Assembly: GCA_021521415.1 (NCBI GenBank)
Contig: JAIQDT010001137.1
Span: 496,001 to 560,000, forward strand
Source: Bidens hawaiensis
Lineage: Eukaryota > Streptophyta > Magnoliopsida > Asterales > Asteraceae
Length of the DNA: 64,000 nucleotides
Reading direction: 5' to 3'
In this document: positions 21,639 through 32,904 of the stretch, in pieces
Layout of the letters: every line of letters begins with the position of its first letter
Position numbering within the stretch: the first letter of the stretch is position 1
The notes under the pieces: model-generated
Databases searched by the model: none
What the model saw: only the letters and a program-made list of their open reading frames with translations
Told to the model about the DNA's origin: nothing
Translations under genes and position numbers: made by a program

Positions 21639-21812
21639 CTAAGAATGGTAGTTCTTCCCGCGGCGCGCTAAGGATTGTAGTTCTTCCCGCGGCGCGCTAA
21701 GAATTATAGTTCTTCCCGCGACGCGCTAAGAATTGTAGTTCTTCCCTCGACGCGCTAAGAATAGTAGTTCTTCCCGCGACGCGCTAAGGATTGTAGTTCT
21801 TCCCGCGGCGCG
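21639..21812. repeat. 29-bp LTR minisatellite, six units
   Basis: Units of the form CTAAGAATTGTAGTTCTTC followed by CCGCGGCGCG recur exactly every 29 bases from 21639, ending at a seventh partial unit at 21813. In LTR copies B and C the same array (29526-29757 and 37472-37703) has eight units. Confidence 0.95.
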
Positions 21813-22248
21813 CTAAGGATTGTTCTCTGTCTGCCTTCGCCCTCGCGCGAGCTCGAGTCTTCTCGCGCTAAACCTTAAGTCTTTTCTTCAGTTTAGGTCA
21901 GCCTGTATGCTTTTGAAATATCTTATCTTTTGTTTGAGCACTGTAGGTCAGTTCCGACATCTGTCCGAAAAGCCACTTTCGGCGCAGCATGCGCACCAAT
22001 CCTATTGGTTGACAGAAAAAGTGACTGACATAATCTTTTGAAATCTTCTTTTGCATGTCTTGAACAGTGTTTTATCTGACTCCTCCCATGCTTTGACCAG
22101 TATCCTGTCAGCTTTTCCCCATCCCCTGCAGCTGCCGGCATATCTTTTGATATCTTTTGCTTTTGGTTCCTTGTGCTTTTTAATATCTTTTGCTTGATTT
22201 GATAAGATTTTTTCCCCTTTTTAAGGGATTGTGTTCCCTTGAGTTTTC

Positions 22249-22262
22249 CTATAAATTAAGCT
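22249..22262 (+). promoter_or_regulatory. Probable LTR TATA box
   Basis: CCTATAAATTAAG lies about 1.05 kb into LTR A, just upstream of a CACTACACACACTACAC stretch and a CT-rich leader, a usual arrangement for plant LTR promoters. The same sequence occurs in LTRs B (about 30194) and C (about 38140). The transcription start itself is not known. Confidence 0.5.
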
Positions 22263-23286
22263 AATTTCTTGTAACACTACACACACTACACTTAAACACT
22301 CCCCAATCTCTCTCCCTTTGCTCTCTGCCGAAGATCCTCACTCCTCTCTTTGCCTCCGTCTTCTCTTCTGTTCTGCCCAGAATCTCGGTAAATATAAATA
22401 TATATATTTTAATTTGTTTAACTAACAAAAATCGATACTGCATATATTCAAGACATAAAAACCAATCGTTAAACCAATAACCTCTTATTTATAGATTAAC
22501 TTGTGCTTGTTTAAAAGTTGGTTCTTGCATTATCTTTCAACACACCTTTTTCAGGTGAGTAATCTCGTACTTAATCCCCTTTTATTTTTAACGTTTTGGG
22601 ATGTTCATGTGTTCGTACAACTTGAGTCTTAAACTTGTTTATGAAATTTATGTGCGCAAAACCCCATGTGTTATGGACGTTTACTTGGCTGTTTATTTGT
22701 ATGTGTGAATCATTAACCGCTTTGTTCGGCCTATTCCGAAGTTTTCATGGATCCATTAGATGAACACGGGAGACCTATCGTTTACGGTTTTCTTGTTTTG
22801 TTACACATGCACGTATGATTTCTTGTTTTTGTGCTCAATTGGGAGCACGGATTGAACTATGAGCTATGATCTAAGGCTTGATCACAATCTGATTACACCC
22901 TATGTTAAACCCCAGTTAAGCACATGTTGCGCGCAGTGTTTGTTATTATCTATTTATATCTATTAAACTTGATTTCTCACCGACACGCAAGTGTTGACGT
23001 TTTATTTTAACACATGTTCAGGTTTGCTGTAGCTGCTTTTGGGAATCTCAAGGACACGTAGGATGTTCTCTTTTTATTTGGACCTAGATTAAAATGTAAC
23101 AAGACAAATTATGTTATTTGAATATTTTAAGTTATGATATGATTTATGTTACTTTACGATTTGTGTTCTGCGCGTGCGCAATGAAAATGTATTTATTAAA
23201 TATTGACACCCAAATAGTGTCACGAGTAATGAAACAATACGTGGCGCCCCGATGTATAATCCGCCATCGGTCGGGGTGTTACATAT

Positions 23287-23298
23287 TGGTATCAGAGC
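23287..23298 (+). other. Primer-binding site, tRNA initiator Met
   Basis: TGGTATCAGAGC begins three bases after the LTR end and is complementary to the 3' end of plant initiator tRNA-Met, the usual primer for chromovirus-type Ty3 elements. An identical site is at 31233-31244 in the second unit; none follows LTR C. Confidence 0.93.
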
Positions 23299-23534
23299 TC
23301 CGTGACTTTAGGATAGGTGGTTAGACGTAACGACCTAGAATACCTAAGAGTCCCTTCTCGCGCATGAGAAATATCTCATGTTTGCGCGCTAATTGTTAAT
23401 TACTCGATATTTATAAAATATGCTTGCGCTTACGCAGCACATGATTTCATGTTTATTTCGCGATCTTTCGATTTTTATTGTTAAATTTCAATTCATTTCT
23501 TTACTTGCATATTCGTTTGTTGTTGGGACTTAAC

Positions 23535-23868
23535 ATTGAAAATCCAAAAAGTCATGGTGATACATGAATAGTTGATTTTCAATCCCCATTAACTTTATGA
23601 TTTAAATTGAAGATTTGAAAAGTCATGGTGATACATGAATTGTCAATCTCCAATATTCATTTACTCGATATTTTAAATTGAAGATTTGAAAAGTCATGGT
23701 GATACATGAATTGTCAACCTTCAATGCTCGTTTACTCGTATATTTTAAATTGAGGATTTGAAAAGTCATGGTGATACATGAATTGTCAATCTCCAATATT
23801 CATTTACTCGATATTTTAAATTGAGAATTCGGAAAGTCATGGTGATGCATGAATTGTCGATTTTCAAT
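23535..23868 (+). repeat. Five tandem 49-nt hairpins in Ty3 leader
   Basis: Hairpins occupy 23535-23583, 23606-23654, 23677-23725, 23749-23797 and 23820-23868, each exactly 49 bases with a 71-72-base period. Each has 10-base outer arms (ATTGAAAATC with GATTTTCAAT in the first), a fixed inner stem TCATG/CATGA and a six-base loop GTGATA (GTGATG in the fifth). Outer-stem position 7 is A-U in units 1 and 5 but G-C in units 2-4, and position 10 is C-G in unit 1 but U-A in 2-4, so pairing is mostly kept while bases change. The array lies between the primer site and gag, where packaging, dimerisation or translation signals are expected. The function is inferred. Confidence 0.8.
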
Positions 23869-24025
23869 TCGAATTTATTACATGTATTAAGTTTGCATTT
23901 AAATTCATATTTTACTTCAAAATTTGATAGCATTTAACTCCGCGAAACAAGCTTTACGACGATATACTTTGCGCTAAAACGATTTCCCATACCAAGATAT
24001 TAACAAAAACTAAAACTTTTATAGA

Positions 24026-24958
24026 ATGCCTCCGCTATCTCGCCGTCATCAGAGGAGAGAAGCCTCGCGCAGACGTAGGCAGCAACGTTCCCAGGAAATG
24101 GCCGCCGCGATAGCTCAAGCCTTAAACCAAAATAATACCAACCCCTCCGGATACAATATTAAATCCTTTAATGCGGGTAACCCTCCGAAATTCACAGGGC
24201 TTGAAGGAGCCACCGTAATGCTCCCATGGCTCGAGAAAATTGAGAACACCTTCCTCCATACCCAATGCCCTCCAGACCGACGAACCTTATACGCCTCAAG
24301 TGTCCTAGAATCAAGGGCGCTTACTTGGTGGAACGGAGTAGCTCATGCGCGTGGCGCAGAGGCTGCTTCTAGCATGCTCTGGGAGGAATTCAAGGAACTT
24401 TTGACTAGAGAATTCTGCCCTCCCAACGAAATAAAGCGCCTTGAGGAGGAATTTTGGAACTTGAAGCAGTACAGTGGCGAAGCGCGCGAGTACGCGACGC
24501 GCTTCCACGAACTAAGTTTGCTTGTCCCGCACCTAGTTACCCCTTCCCGCCGAGCCATCGAGAAGTTTCTTGGGGGTCTCCCCATGGAAATTCAAGATTC
24601 TGTATGGGCTAGGAACCCAGCAACCCTCTCTGACGCCATCGAGTTGGCCGCTGTGCTCAGCGACAACCATGTCAGGGCAGGAACCTTGTTCCTGCGGGGA
24701 GCCGAAAAGACCAAACTCACCAAGACTGTCCCAGAACCAACAGAAACCAAGCCAGAACCCTCAAACCGTAACAACCTCAAGCGCAGGCGCAAAGCCTACG
24801 CGCTTACCAACCCGCTTGTTGTCCAGCAACCCGCCTACCAACCTCTAGTATACGCTCCTAACCCAATGTCAACTTACCCAACACCCCCTGTAGTCCATAA
24901 CTATGCCTTAACCAATCCCGCACTCCCTGCCCAGTCAACTAAGAAACCTTACACATGA
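24026..24958 (+). CDS. Ty3 gag, unit 1 (ends at in-frame TGA)
   Basis: A 310-residue frame starting at ATG 24026 after a long leader encodes the capsid part of a Ty3/gypsy gag protein. The basic, QRR-rich N-terminus is followed by the retrotransposon gag core at roughly residues 60-190 (LPWLEKIENTF, LTWWNG, FKELLTREFCPP, YATRFHEL). A Pro/Tyr/Asn-rich tail then ends at TGA (24956-24958). The frame stays open immediately after this TGA and contains the zinc knuckles, so the stop cuts gag just before its nucleocapsid domain. The predicted protein is identical in the second unit (31972-32904). Confidence 0.9.
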   Translation: MPPLSRRHQRREASRRRRQQRSQEMAAAIAQALNQNNTNPSGYNIKSFNAGNPPKFTGLEGATVMLPWLEKIENTFLHTQCPPDRRTLYASSVLESRALTWWNGVAHARGAEAASSMLWEEFKELLTREFCPPNEIKRLEEEFWNLKQYSGEAREYATRFHELSLLVPHLVTPSRRAIEKFLGGLPMEIQDSVWARNPATLSDAIELAAVLSDNHVRAGTLFLRGAEKTKLTKTVPEPTETKPEPSNRNNLKRRRKAYALTNPLVVQQPAYQPLVYAPNPMSTYPTPPVVHNYALTNPALPAQSTKKPYT

Positions 24959-27900
24959 AACCAACCTTTTTGCCCAACCTGTAGACTTCACCATCCAACT
25001 CAAGTCCCGTGTCGACAATGTAACCGATGTGGCCGTACTGGTCACACTGCTGAGAACTGTAGAGTCCTTCCCGCCAACCCAATCGCGCAAACACCACCAA
25101 CTTACCCGCTAAACCCACAACCAACATACCCTAATCCACGACCCAGGTCGTGCTATAACTGCGGTGACCCCAGTCATTTCCGGAACGCGTGCCCGAGACT
25201 GCAAGTACAAATTACGCAAGCTAATCCGGTTAACCAAATTTCAAACCAAGTGACGCGCGGACGAGCTTTTAATATAACCGCGCACCAAGCGCAAGCGAAT
25301 AATGACGTGGTTAATGGTACATTTTTACTTAACGGACAATATGCATCTATACTTTTTGATACTGGCGCCGATAGAAGTTTTATTTCTCGCGCATTTGAAC
25401 AAAAACTTGCGCGACCGCGAGTAAACCTAAACGAAAACTTTTCAGTTGAATTGGCTAATGGTGAAACTATTTTAATAAACTCCGTGATCAAAGATTGCAC
25501 GCTTAACCTTAATGAACATGATTTTCTAATCGACCTCATTCCCATGCCTCTTGGAAGTTTTGATGTGATTATTGGAATGGACTGGCTCTCGCAAAATCGC
25601 GCCGAAGTAATCTGCGCCAAGAAATTGATTCGCATTCCTCGGGAAAATGGTGAAAATCTTCATATCTACGGCGAGAAACCATCTAACGGTCTTAAACTTA
25701 TGTCATGCTCTGAAGCCCGAAGACTTTTGCGGAAGAATTGTGTCGCGTTCTTAGCTCATGTGGTCAAACCCGATGAAGGAAAGAAGAAACTTTCTGAAAT
25801 CCCCATCGTGCGTGACTTTCCTGAAGTCTTCCCCGATGATCTTTCTGGTTTACCTCCCGCTCGGGAAGTCGAGTTTCGTGTTGATCTTGTCCCTGGTGCA
25901 TCCCCTGTAGCCAAATCTCCTTATCGACTTGCACCCGCTGAAATGCAAGAATTAGCAAGTCAACTTCAAGAGTTGACCGATAAAGGATTCATTCGCCCTA
26001 GCTCTTCGCCGTGGGGTGCTCCGGTGTTGTTCGTTAAAAAGAAAGACGGTTCGTTTCGCATGTGTATCGATTACCGCGAGCTGAACAAGCTCACCATTAA
26101 GAACCGGTATCCCTTACCGCGTATTGACGACCTCTTTGACCAACTCCAAGGTGCCTCTTGTTTCTCCAAAATCGATCTCCGTTCTGGCTATCACCAGTTG
26201 CGTATCCGCGAAGAGGATATTCCCAAGACTGCTTTTCGAACCCGCTATGGTCATTTTGAATTCTTGGTCATGCCCTTCGGTTTAACCAACGCACCCGCTG
26301 TCTTCATGGACCTAATGAACTGGGTGTGTAGATCTTTCTTGGACCGATTCGTGATCGTGTTTATCGATGACGTTCTGGTGTATTCCAAAACCAAGGCCGA
26401 GCATGAACAACATCTTCAGTTGGTGTTGCAAAAGCTTCGAACCGAACAACTCTATGCCAAACTCTCCAAGTGTGAGTTCTGGTCGGATGAAGTACAGTTT
26501 CTTGGTCATGTTGTAAACAAGATGGGTATTCATGTCGACCCATCCAAAATTGAAGCAATCAAGAACTGGATTGCACCGTCCACTCCTACCGAAATCCGTT
26601 CCTTTTTGGGCTTAGCTGGATACTACCGGCGATTCATTTCGAACTTCTCAAAAATCGCCTTGCCTTTAACAGCATTAACGCACAAAGGCAAACCGTATAT
26701 TTGGGGCTCTAAGCAAGAAGAAGCCTTCCAAACGCTCAAGCAATTGTTGTGCGAAGCTCCTGTTCTAGCATTACCTGAGGGTACTAACGATTTTGTCGTT
26801 TATTGCGATGCCTCCAACCAAGGTCTCGGTTGTGTACTTATGCAACGAGGCAAGGTTATCGCTTACGCGTCTAGGCAACTCAAAATTCATGAAAAGAATT
26901 ATACGACTCACGACCTCGAACTTGGTGCAGTTGTATTTGCCTTAAAAATCTGGAGACACTACCTCTATGGGACTAAGTGTATCATTTACACCGACCATAA
27001 AAGCCTTCAGCACATTTTTGATCAAAAGGAACTTAACATGAGACAACGCCGATGGAACGAACTCATCAGCGATTACGATTGTGAGATCCGATATCACCCT
27101 GGAAAGGCTAATGTGGTAGCCGATGCGCTCAGCCGCAAACCCAGTCAACTTAACTGTATCTTGCCGCGCACGCAGCTTCGCTTCGCGCCGATCCAAAGCG
27201 ATCTTGAATCGCGCATTCGCGACGCGCAGCGCGCATCGATCAGCAAAGGCAACCTACGCGCCGAGCTAGCGTGTGGTGCAGAAGTACATCTAGTCCCTAA
27301 CCTGAATGGAATTCTCTGTTATCTCAATCGCATCTGGATCCCCAATGATGAGAATCTTCGCTCTGTCATACTGAGTGAAGCGCACAAAACTCGGTATTCC
27401 GTTCATCCTGGTGCTGACAAAATGTACAAAGATTTGCGCCTTTCTTATTGGTGGCCTGGTATGAACAAGGATATTGCTGTGTTCGTAGCTAAATGCCTAA
27501 CTTGTTCTAAGGTAAAAGCTGAACATCAACGCTCATCTGGTTTGCTCGAACAACCTGAAATTCCTACGTGGAAATGGGAAAGTATAGCAATGGACTATAT
27601 CACCAAGTTACCCTTGACCGCAAGCAAACATGATAGCATTTGGGTAATAGTGGATCGATTGACCAAGTCTGCCCACTTTCTGCCCTTTCGTGAAACCTAC
27701 CGTGTTGAACAACTTGCGCATCTCTATGTCAAGGAAATTGTCTGCCGTCATGGTACTCCCTTGAGCATCATATCCGATCGCGATGGCCGTTTTATATCTC
27801 GCTTTTGGAAATCTCTCCAATCTGCGTTAGGAACTCGTTTGGACATGAGTACTGCATATCATCCTCAGACTGACGGACAGTCTGAGCGAACCATCCAAAC

Positions 27901-28405
27901 CCTTGAGGATATGCTTCGATCTTGTGTTCTTGACTTTGGAGGTAATTGGGATTCACACCTACCTCTGATCGAGTTCTCTTATAATAACAGCTATCATTCC
28001 AGCATCGGTATGGCCCCATTTGAAGCACTTTACGGTCGAAAGTGCCGTTCACCGATTTGTTGGAACGAAGTGGGTGAAGTTCAAATCACAGAACCCGAAC
28101 TAGTTCAAGAGACAACCGATAAAATCGCCAAGATCCGTGATCATCTGCTGACTGCCAGAAGCCGACAGAAGAGTTACGCAGATCGCAGGCGGAAGCCTCT
28201 CGAATTCCTAGTTGGTGATCTTGTTCTCCTCAAAGTATCGCCCTGGAAGGGTGTTGTCCGCTTTGGGAAGAAAGGTAAGCTTGCACCTCGTTATGTTGGT
28301 CCATTCAAGATTCTTGCGAGGGTGGGAAAAGTTGCCTACAAACTGGACCTGCCGCCCGCGCTCAGCAATACATATTTTCCCTTCTCAACTTCATCCCTTA
28401 TGTAG
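24959..28405 (+). CDS. Ty3 zinc knuckles plus pol, unit 1 (3' truncated)
   Basis: In the same frame as gag and directly after its TGA come CCHC knuckles ([28 protein letters not shown]), then pol. Counting from the GTG at 25250, protease has DTGA at residues 37-40, reverse transcriptase has FIDD near 371, RNase H has YCDAS near 518, the integrase HHCC region is near 710-750, and the DDE residues are near 782, 842 and 878. The last authentic residues are a GPF-type segment and PPALS at about 28366. Then 13 foreign residues from antisense copia sequence lead to a stop, so any chromodomain, the polypurine tract and the 3' end are absent. The motifs resemble Tekay/Del-type chromoviruses. It cannot complete a normal element cycle alone. 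Confidence 0.9.
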   Translation, partial: NQPFCPTCRLHHPTQVPCRQCNRCGRTGHTAENCRVLPANPIAQTPPTYPLNPQPTYPNPRPRSCYNCGDPSHFRNACPRLQVQITQANPVNQISNQVTRGRAFNITAHQAQANNDVVNGTFLLNGQYASILFDTGADRSFISRAFEQKLARPRVNLNENFSVELANGETILINSVIKDCTLNLNEHDFLIDLIPMPLGSFDVIIGMDWLSQNRAEVICAKKLIRIPRENGENLHIYGEKPSNGLKLMSCSEARRLLRKNCVAFLAHVVKPDEGKKKLSEIPIVRDFPEVFPDDLSGLPPAREVEFRVDLVPGASPVAKSPYRLAPAEMQELASQLQELTDKGFIRPSSSPWGAPVLFVKKKDGSFRMCIDYRELNKLTIKNRYPLPRIDDLFDQLQGASCFSKIDLRSGYHQLRIREEDIPKTAFRTRYGHFEFLVMPFGLTNAPAVFMDLMNWVCRSFLDRFVIVFIDDVLVYSKTKAEHEQHLQLVLQKLRTEQLYAKLSKCEFWSDEVQFLGHVVNKMGIHVDPSKIEAIKNWIAPSTPTEIRSFLGLAGYYRRFISNFSKIALPLTALTHKGKPYIWGSKQEEAFQTLKQLLCEAPVLALPEGTNDFVVYCDASNQGLGCVLMQRGKVIAYASRQLKIHEKNYTTHDLELGAVVFALKIWRHYLYGTKCIIYTDHKSLQHIFDQKELNMRQRRWNELISDYDCEIRYHPGKANVVADALSRKPSQLNCILPRTQLRFAPIQSDLESRIRDAQRASISKGNLRAELACGAEVHLVPNLNGILCYLNRIWIPNDENLRSVILSEAHKTRYSVHPGADKMYKDLRLSYWWPGMNKDIAVFVAKCLTCSKVKAEHQRSSGLLEQPEIPTWKWESIAMDYITKLPLTASKHDSIWVIVDRLTKSAHFLPFRETYRVEQLAHLYVKEIVCRHGTPLSIISDRDGRFISRFWKSLQSALGTRLDMSTAYHPQTDGQSERTIQTLEDMLRSCVLDFGGNWDSHLPLIEFSYNNSYHSSIGMAPFEALYGRKCRSPICWNEVGEVQITEPELVQETTDKIAKIRDHLLTARSRQKSYADRRRKPLEFLVGDLVLLKVSPWKGVVRFGKKGKLAPRYVGPFKILARVGKVAYKLDLPPALSNTYFPFSTSSLM

Positions 28406-29092
28406 TTGAACCTCCGCTCAACGTGCCTTGTTTTTTGATGTGCACGAGGTTCTTTGATTTGAGCAATCGCACCCTCGTTATCACAAAAGATCTCTAGAGG
28501 GTCCTGAATGGTACGGACCACCCCTAGGTCGGCAATGAACTTCTTTATCCACGCAGCTTCTTGTGCTGCCAATGAGGCGGCAATGTATTCAACATATGTG
28601 GTGGACAACGCTACCTCATCTTGTTTCGAGCTCTTCCAATAGACTGCCCCACCATTCATAAAGAAAACATATCCCGATTGTGATCGACAATCATCTCGAT
28701 CGGTTTGGAAGCTAGCATCCGTGTAACCTTTTACAATAAGCTCTTCCTCACCAGATCCGTATATTAGAAGCATATCCTTATCCCGTCTAAGGTATTTCAA
28801 AATACTCTTTAACAGCCATCCAATGACTATCTCCAGGATTCTATTGGTATCTACTTGTCATGCTCAAAGCGCATGACACGTCCGGTCTAGTGCATATCAT
28901 TGCATACATGATGGATCCTATAGCTGATGCATATGGGATTCCTTTCATCCTTTCTTGCTCATCCTTTGAGCTTGGACATTGAGATGTACTCAATATCGTT
29001 CCTCTTTGAATAGGTACTAGACCTTTCTTAGAGTTTTCCATCTTGAACCTTTTCAAGATTTTATCAATGTATGCACTTTGGTTCAAACCTAT
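28367..29092 (-). pseudogene. Copia pol fragment, second copy
   Basis: Copy of 20480-21205, including the CCTAT at 29088-29092. The RNase H frame differs by one residue (KQDEVALS here, KQDVVALS in the first copy). The copia 3' portion left of 20480 is absent, replaced by the Ty3 pol end. It carries the same internal stop and frameshift. Confidence 0.92.
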
Positions 29093-31229
29093 TGTGGCAA
29101 CTGCCCAATCCGACCCGACCCAGGTACCCGTTTTCGAATCCGATTCTTTTAATGATTTAAAATTTGATTATTAATCTTTGTAAATTTAACATTAAATAAA
29201 TTATACATATATATATATATTTTTATATTACCTACTAATAATAATAATTTCCTTTCCGCCGTCCCGCCTCTTTCTCTTTCTTGTCGTCGTCCCGCCTCTT
29301 TCTCTTTCTTGTCGCCGTCCCGCCTCTTTTCTCTCTTGTCGCCGTCCCGCCCCTCTGCTTAACCCTTAAGCCTTGAACCCCTTTTCTCTTAACTCTTTGC
29401 TTGTCCTTAGGTTCTTCCCGCCTAAGGATGTCTGTTCAGCTCCACGCGCCAGACTCCTTACAAGGAAGCCTGCGCGAAGACCAGCTGTTCCTGCGATACG
29501 CGAGGCGAACTGTTCCCGCAGCGCGCTAAGAATGGTAGTTCTTCCCGCGGCGCGCTAAGGATTGTAGTTCTTCCCGCGGCGCGCTAAGAATTATAGTTCT
29601 TCCCGCGACGCGCTAAGGATTGTAGTTCTTCCCGCGGCGCGCTAAGAATTATAGTTCTTCCCGCGACGCGCTAAGAATTGTAGTTCTTCCCTCGACGCGC
29701 TAAGAATAGTAGTTCTTCCCGCGACGCGCTAAGGATTGTAGTTCTTCCCGCGGCGCGCTAAGGATTGTTCTCTGTCTGCCTTCGCCCTCGCGCGCGCTCG
29801 AGTCTTCTCGCGCTAAACCTTAAGTCTTTTCTTCAGTTTAGGTCAGCCTGTATGCTTTTGAAATATCTTATCTTTTGTTTGAGCACTGTAGGTCAGTTCC
29901 GACATCTGTCCGAAAAGCCACTTTCGGCGCAGCATGCGCACCAATCCTATTGGTTGACAGAAAAAGTGACTGACATAATCTTTTGAAATCTTCTTTTGCA
30001 TGTCTTGAACAGTGTTTTATCTGACTCCTCCCATGCTTTGACCAGTATCCTGTCAGCTTTTCCCCATCCCCTGCAGCTGCCGGCATATCTTTTGATATCT
30101 TTTGCTTTTGGTTCCTTGTGCTTTTTAATATCTTTTGCTTGATTTGATAAGATTTTTCCCCCTTTTTAAGGGATTGTGTTCCCTTGGGTTTTCCTATAAA
30201 TTAAGCTAATTTCTTGTAACACTACACACACTACACTTAAACACTCCCCAATCTCTCTCCCTTTGCTCTCTGCCGAAGATCCTCACTCCTCTCTTTGCCT
30301 CCGTCTTCTCTTCTGTTCTGCCCAGAATCTCGGTAAATATAAATATATATATTTTAATTTGTTTAACTAACAAAAATCGATACTGCATATATTCAAGACA
30401 TAAAAACCAATCGTTAAACCAATAACCTCTTATTTATAGGTTAACTTGTGCTTGTTTAAAAGTTGGTTCTTGCATTATCTTTCAACACACCTTTTTCAGG
30501 TGAGTAATCTCGTACTTAATCCCCTTTTATTTTTAACGTTTTGGGATGTTCATGTGTTCGTACAACTTGAGTCTTAAACTTGTTTATGAAATTTATGTGC
30601 GCAAAACCCCATGTGTTATGGACGTTTACTTGGCTGTTTATTTGTATGTGTGAATCATTAACCGCTTTGTTCGGCCTATTCCGAAGTTTTCATGGATCCA
30701 TTAGATGAACACGGGAGACCTATCGTTTACGGTTTTCTTGTTTTGTTACACATGCACGTATGATTTCTTGTTTTTGTGCTCAATTGGGAGCACGGATTGA
30801 ACTATGAGCTATGATCTAAGGCTTGATCACAATCTGATTACACCCTATGTTAAACCCCAGTTAAGCACATGTTGCGCGCAGTGTTTGTTATTATCTATTT
30901 ATATCTATTAAACTTGATTTCTCACCGACACGCAAGTGTTGACGTTTTATTTTAACACATGTTCAGGTTTGCTGTAGCTGCTTTTGGGAATCTCAAGGAC
31001 ACGTAGGATGTTCTCTTTTTATTTGGACCTAGATTAAAATGTAACAAGACAAATTATGTTATTTGAATATTTTAAGTTATGATATGATTTATGTTACTTT
31101 ACGATTTGTGTTCTGCGCTGTGCGCAATGAAAATGTATTTATTAAATATTGACACCCAAATAGTGTCACGAGTAATGAAACAATACGTGGCGCCCCGATG
31201 TATAATCCGCCATCGGTCGGGGTGTTACA
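29093..31229 (+). repeat. Ty3 LTR, copy B
   Basis: 2137 bases, with the same ends as copy A. It has eight 29-base units instead of six, and several substitutions shared with copy C (for example GCTTGTCCTTAGG for GCTTGACCTTTGG). One extra T near 31117 (GCGCTGTGCGC) is private to this copy. It is followed by the tRNA-Met primer site at 31233-31244. Confidence 0.92.
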
Positions 31230-31480
31230 TATTGGTATCAGAGCTCCGTGACTTTAGGATAGGTGGTTAGACGTAACGACCTAGAATACCTAAGAGTCCC
31301 TTCTCGCGCATGAGAAATATCTCATGTTTGCGCGCTAATTGTTAATTACTCGATATTTATAAAATATGCTTGCGCTTACGCAGCACATGATTTCATGTTT
31401 ATTTCGCGATCTTTCGATTTTTATTGTTAAATTTCAATTCATTTCTTTACTTGCATATTCGTTTGTTGTTGGGACTTAAC

Positions 31481-31814
31481 ATTGAAAATCCAAAAAGTCA
31501 TGGTGATACATGAATAGTTGATTTTCAATCCCCATTAACTTTATGATTTAAATTGAAGATTTGAAAAGTCATGGTGATACATGAATTGTCAATCTCCAAT
31601 ATTCATTTACTCGATATTTTAAATTGAAGATTTGAAAAGTCATGGTGATACATGAATTGTCAACCTTCAATGCTCGTTTACTCGTATATTTTAAATTGAG
31701 GATTTGAAAAGTCATGGTGATACATGAATTGTCAATCTCCAATATTCATTTACTCGATATTTTAAATTGAGAATTCGGAAAGTCATGGTGATGCATGAAT
31801 TGTCGATTTTCAAT
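31481..31814 (+). repeat. Five tandem 49-nt hairpins in Ty3 leader, second unit
   Basis: Exact counterpart of 23535-23868, offset by 7946 bases, with no base change noticed. The identity adds no independent evidence for structure, since the two units are recent copies. Confidence 0.8.
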
Positions 31815-31971
31815 TCGAATTTATTACATGTATTAAGTTTGCATTTAAATTCATATTTTACTTCAAAATTTGATAGCATTTAACTCCGCGAAACAAGCTT
31901 TACGACGATATACTTTGCGCTAAAACGATTTCCCATACCAAGATATTAACAAAAACTAAAACTTTTATAGA

Positions 31972-32904
31972 ATGCCTCCGCTATCTCGCCGTCATCAGAG
32001 GAGAGAAGCCTCGCGCAGACGTAGGCAGCAACGTTCCCAGGAAATGGCCGCCGCGATAGCTCAAGCCTTAAACCAAAATAATACCAACCCCTCCGGATAC
32101 AATATTAAATCCTTTAATGCGGGTAACCCTCCGAAATTCACAGGGCTTGAAGGAGCCACCGTAATGCTCCCATGGCTCGAGAAAATTGAGAACACCTTCC
32201 TCCATACCCAATGCCCTCCAGACCGACGAACCTTATACGCCTCAAGTGTCCTAGAATCAAGGGCGCTTACTTGGTGGAACGGAGTAGCTCATGCGCGTGG
32301 CGCAGAGGCTGCTTCTAGCATGCTCTGGGAGGAATTCAAGGAACTTTTGACTAGAGAATTCTGCCCTCCCAACGAAATAAAGCGCCTTGAGGAGGAATTT
32401 TGGAACTTGAAGCAGTACAGTGGCGAAGCGCGCGAGTACGCGACGCGCTTCCACGAACTAAGTTTGCTTGTCCCGCACCTAGTTACCCCTTCCCGCCGAG
32501 CCATCGAGAAGTTTCTTGGGGGTCTCCCCATGGAAATTCAAGATTCTGTATGGGCTAGGAACCCAGCAACCCTCTCTGACGCCATCGAGTTGGCCGCTGT
32601 GCTCAGCGACAACCATGTCAGGGCAGGAACCTTGTTCCTGCGGGGAGCCGAAAAGACCAAACTCACCAAGACTGTCCCAGAACCAACAGAAACCAAGCCA
32701 GAACCCTCAAACCGTAACAACCTCAAGCGCAGGCGCAAAGCCTACGCGCTTACCAACCCGCTTGTTGTCCAGCAACCCGCCTACCAACCTCTAGTATACG
32801 CTCCTAACCCAATGTCAACTTACCCAACACCCCCTGTAGTCCATAACTATGCCTTAACCAATCCCGCACTCCCTGCCCAGTCAACTAAGAAACCTTACAC
32901 ATGA
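31972..32904 (+). CDS. Ty3 gag, unit 2 (ends at in-frame TGA)
   Basis: Identical in predicted protein to 24026-24958, including the TGA stop before the zinc knuckles (32902-32904). The stop therefore predates the tandem duplication. The domain content is as described for the first unit. Confidence 0.9.
   Translation: MPPLSRRHQRREASRRRRQQRSQEMAAAIAQALNQNNTNPSGYNIKSFNAGNPPKFTGLEGATVMLPWLEKIENTFLHTQCPPDRRTLYASSVLESRALTWWNGVAHARGAEAASSMLWEEFKELLTREFCPPNEIKRLEEEFWNLKQYSGEAREYATRFHELSLLVPHLVTPSRRAIEKFLGGLPMEIQDSVWARNPATLSDAIELAAVLSDNHVRAGTLFLRGAEKTKLTKTVPEPTETKPEPSNRNNLKRRRKAYALTNPLVVQQPAYQPLVYAPNPMSTYPTPPVVHNYALTNPALPAQSTKKPYT

Larger units (their letters stand above)
21206..23283 (+). repeat. 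Ty3 LTR, copy A
   Basis: Starts TGTGGCAACT and ends GGTGTTACA, so it has TG...CA ends with a short inverted TGT/ACA; it is preceded by CCTAT. The length is 2078 bases. Inside are a pyrimidine-rich 30-base repeat of about four units (21361-21470), a 29-base GC-rich repeat of six units (21639-21812) and a likely promoter with TATAAATTA at about 22251 followed by a CT- and CA-rich start region. Short open frames here have no domains. Confidence 0.92.

Noticed and set aside
21486..22141. Short open frames inside the LTRs (also near 29.4-30.1 and 37.3-38.0 kb)
   Set aside because: They coincide with GC-rich minisatellite and promoter sequence, show no domains, and change with repeat number.
23535..23868. 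CRISPR-like regular repeat spacing (71-72 bp) in the Ty3 leader
   Set aside because: The genome is a plant and the repeats extend over the whole unit with no variable spacers. They fit an RNA hairpin array in a retrotransposon leader.
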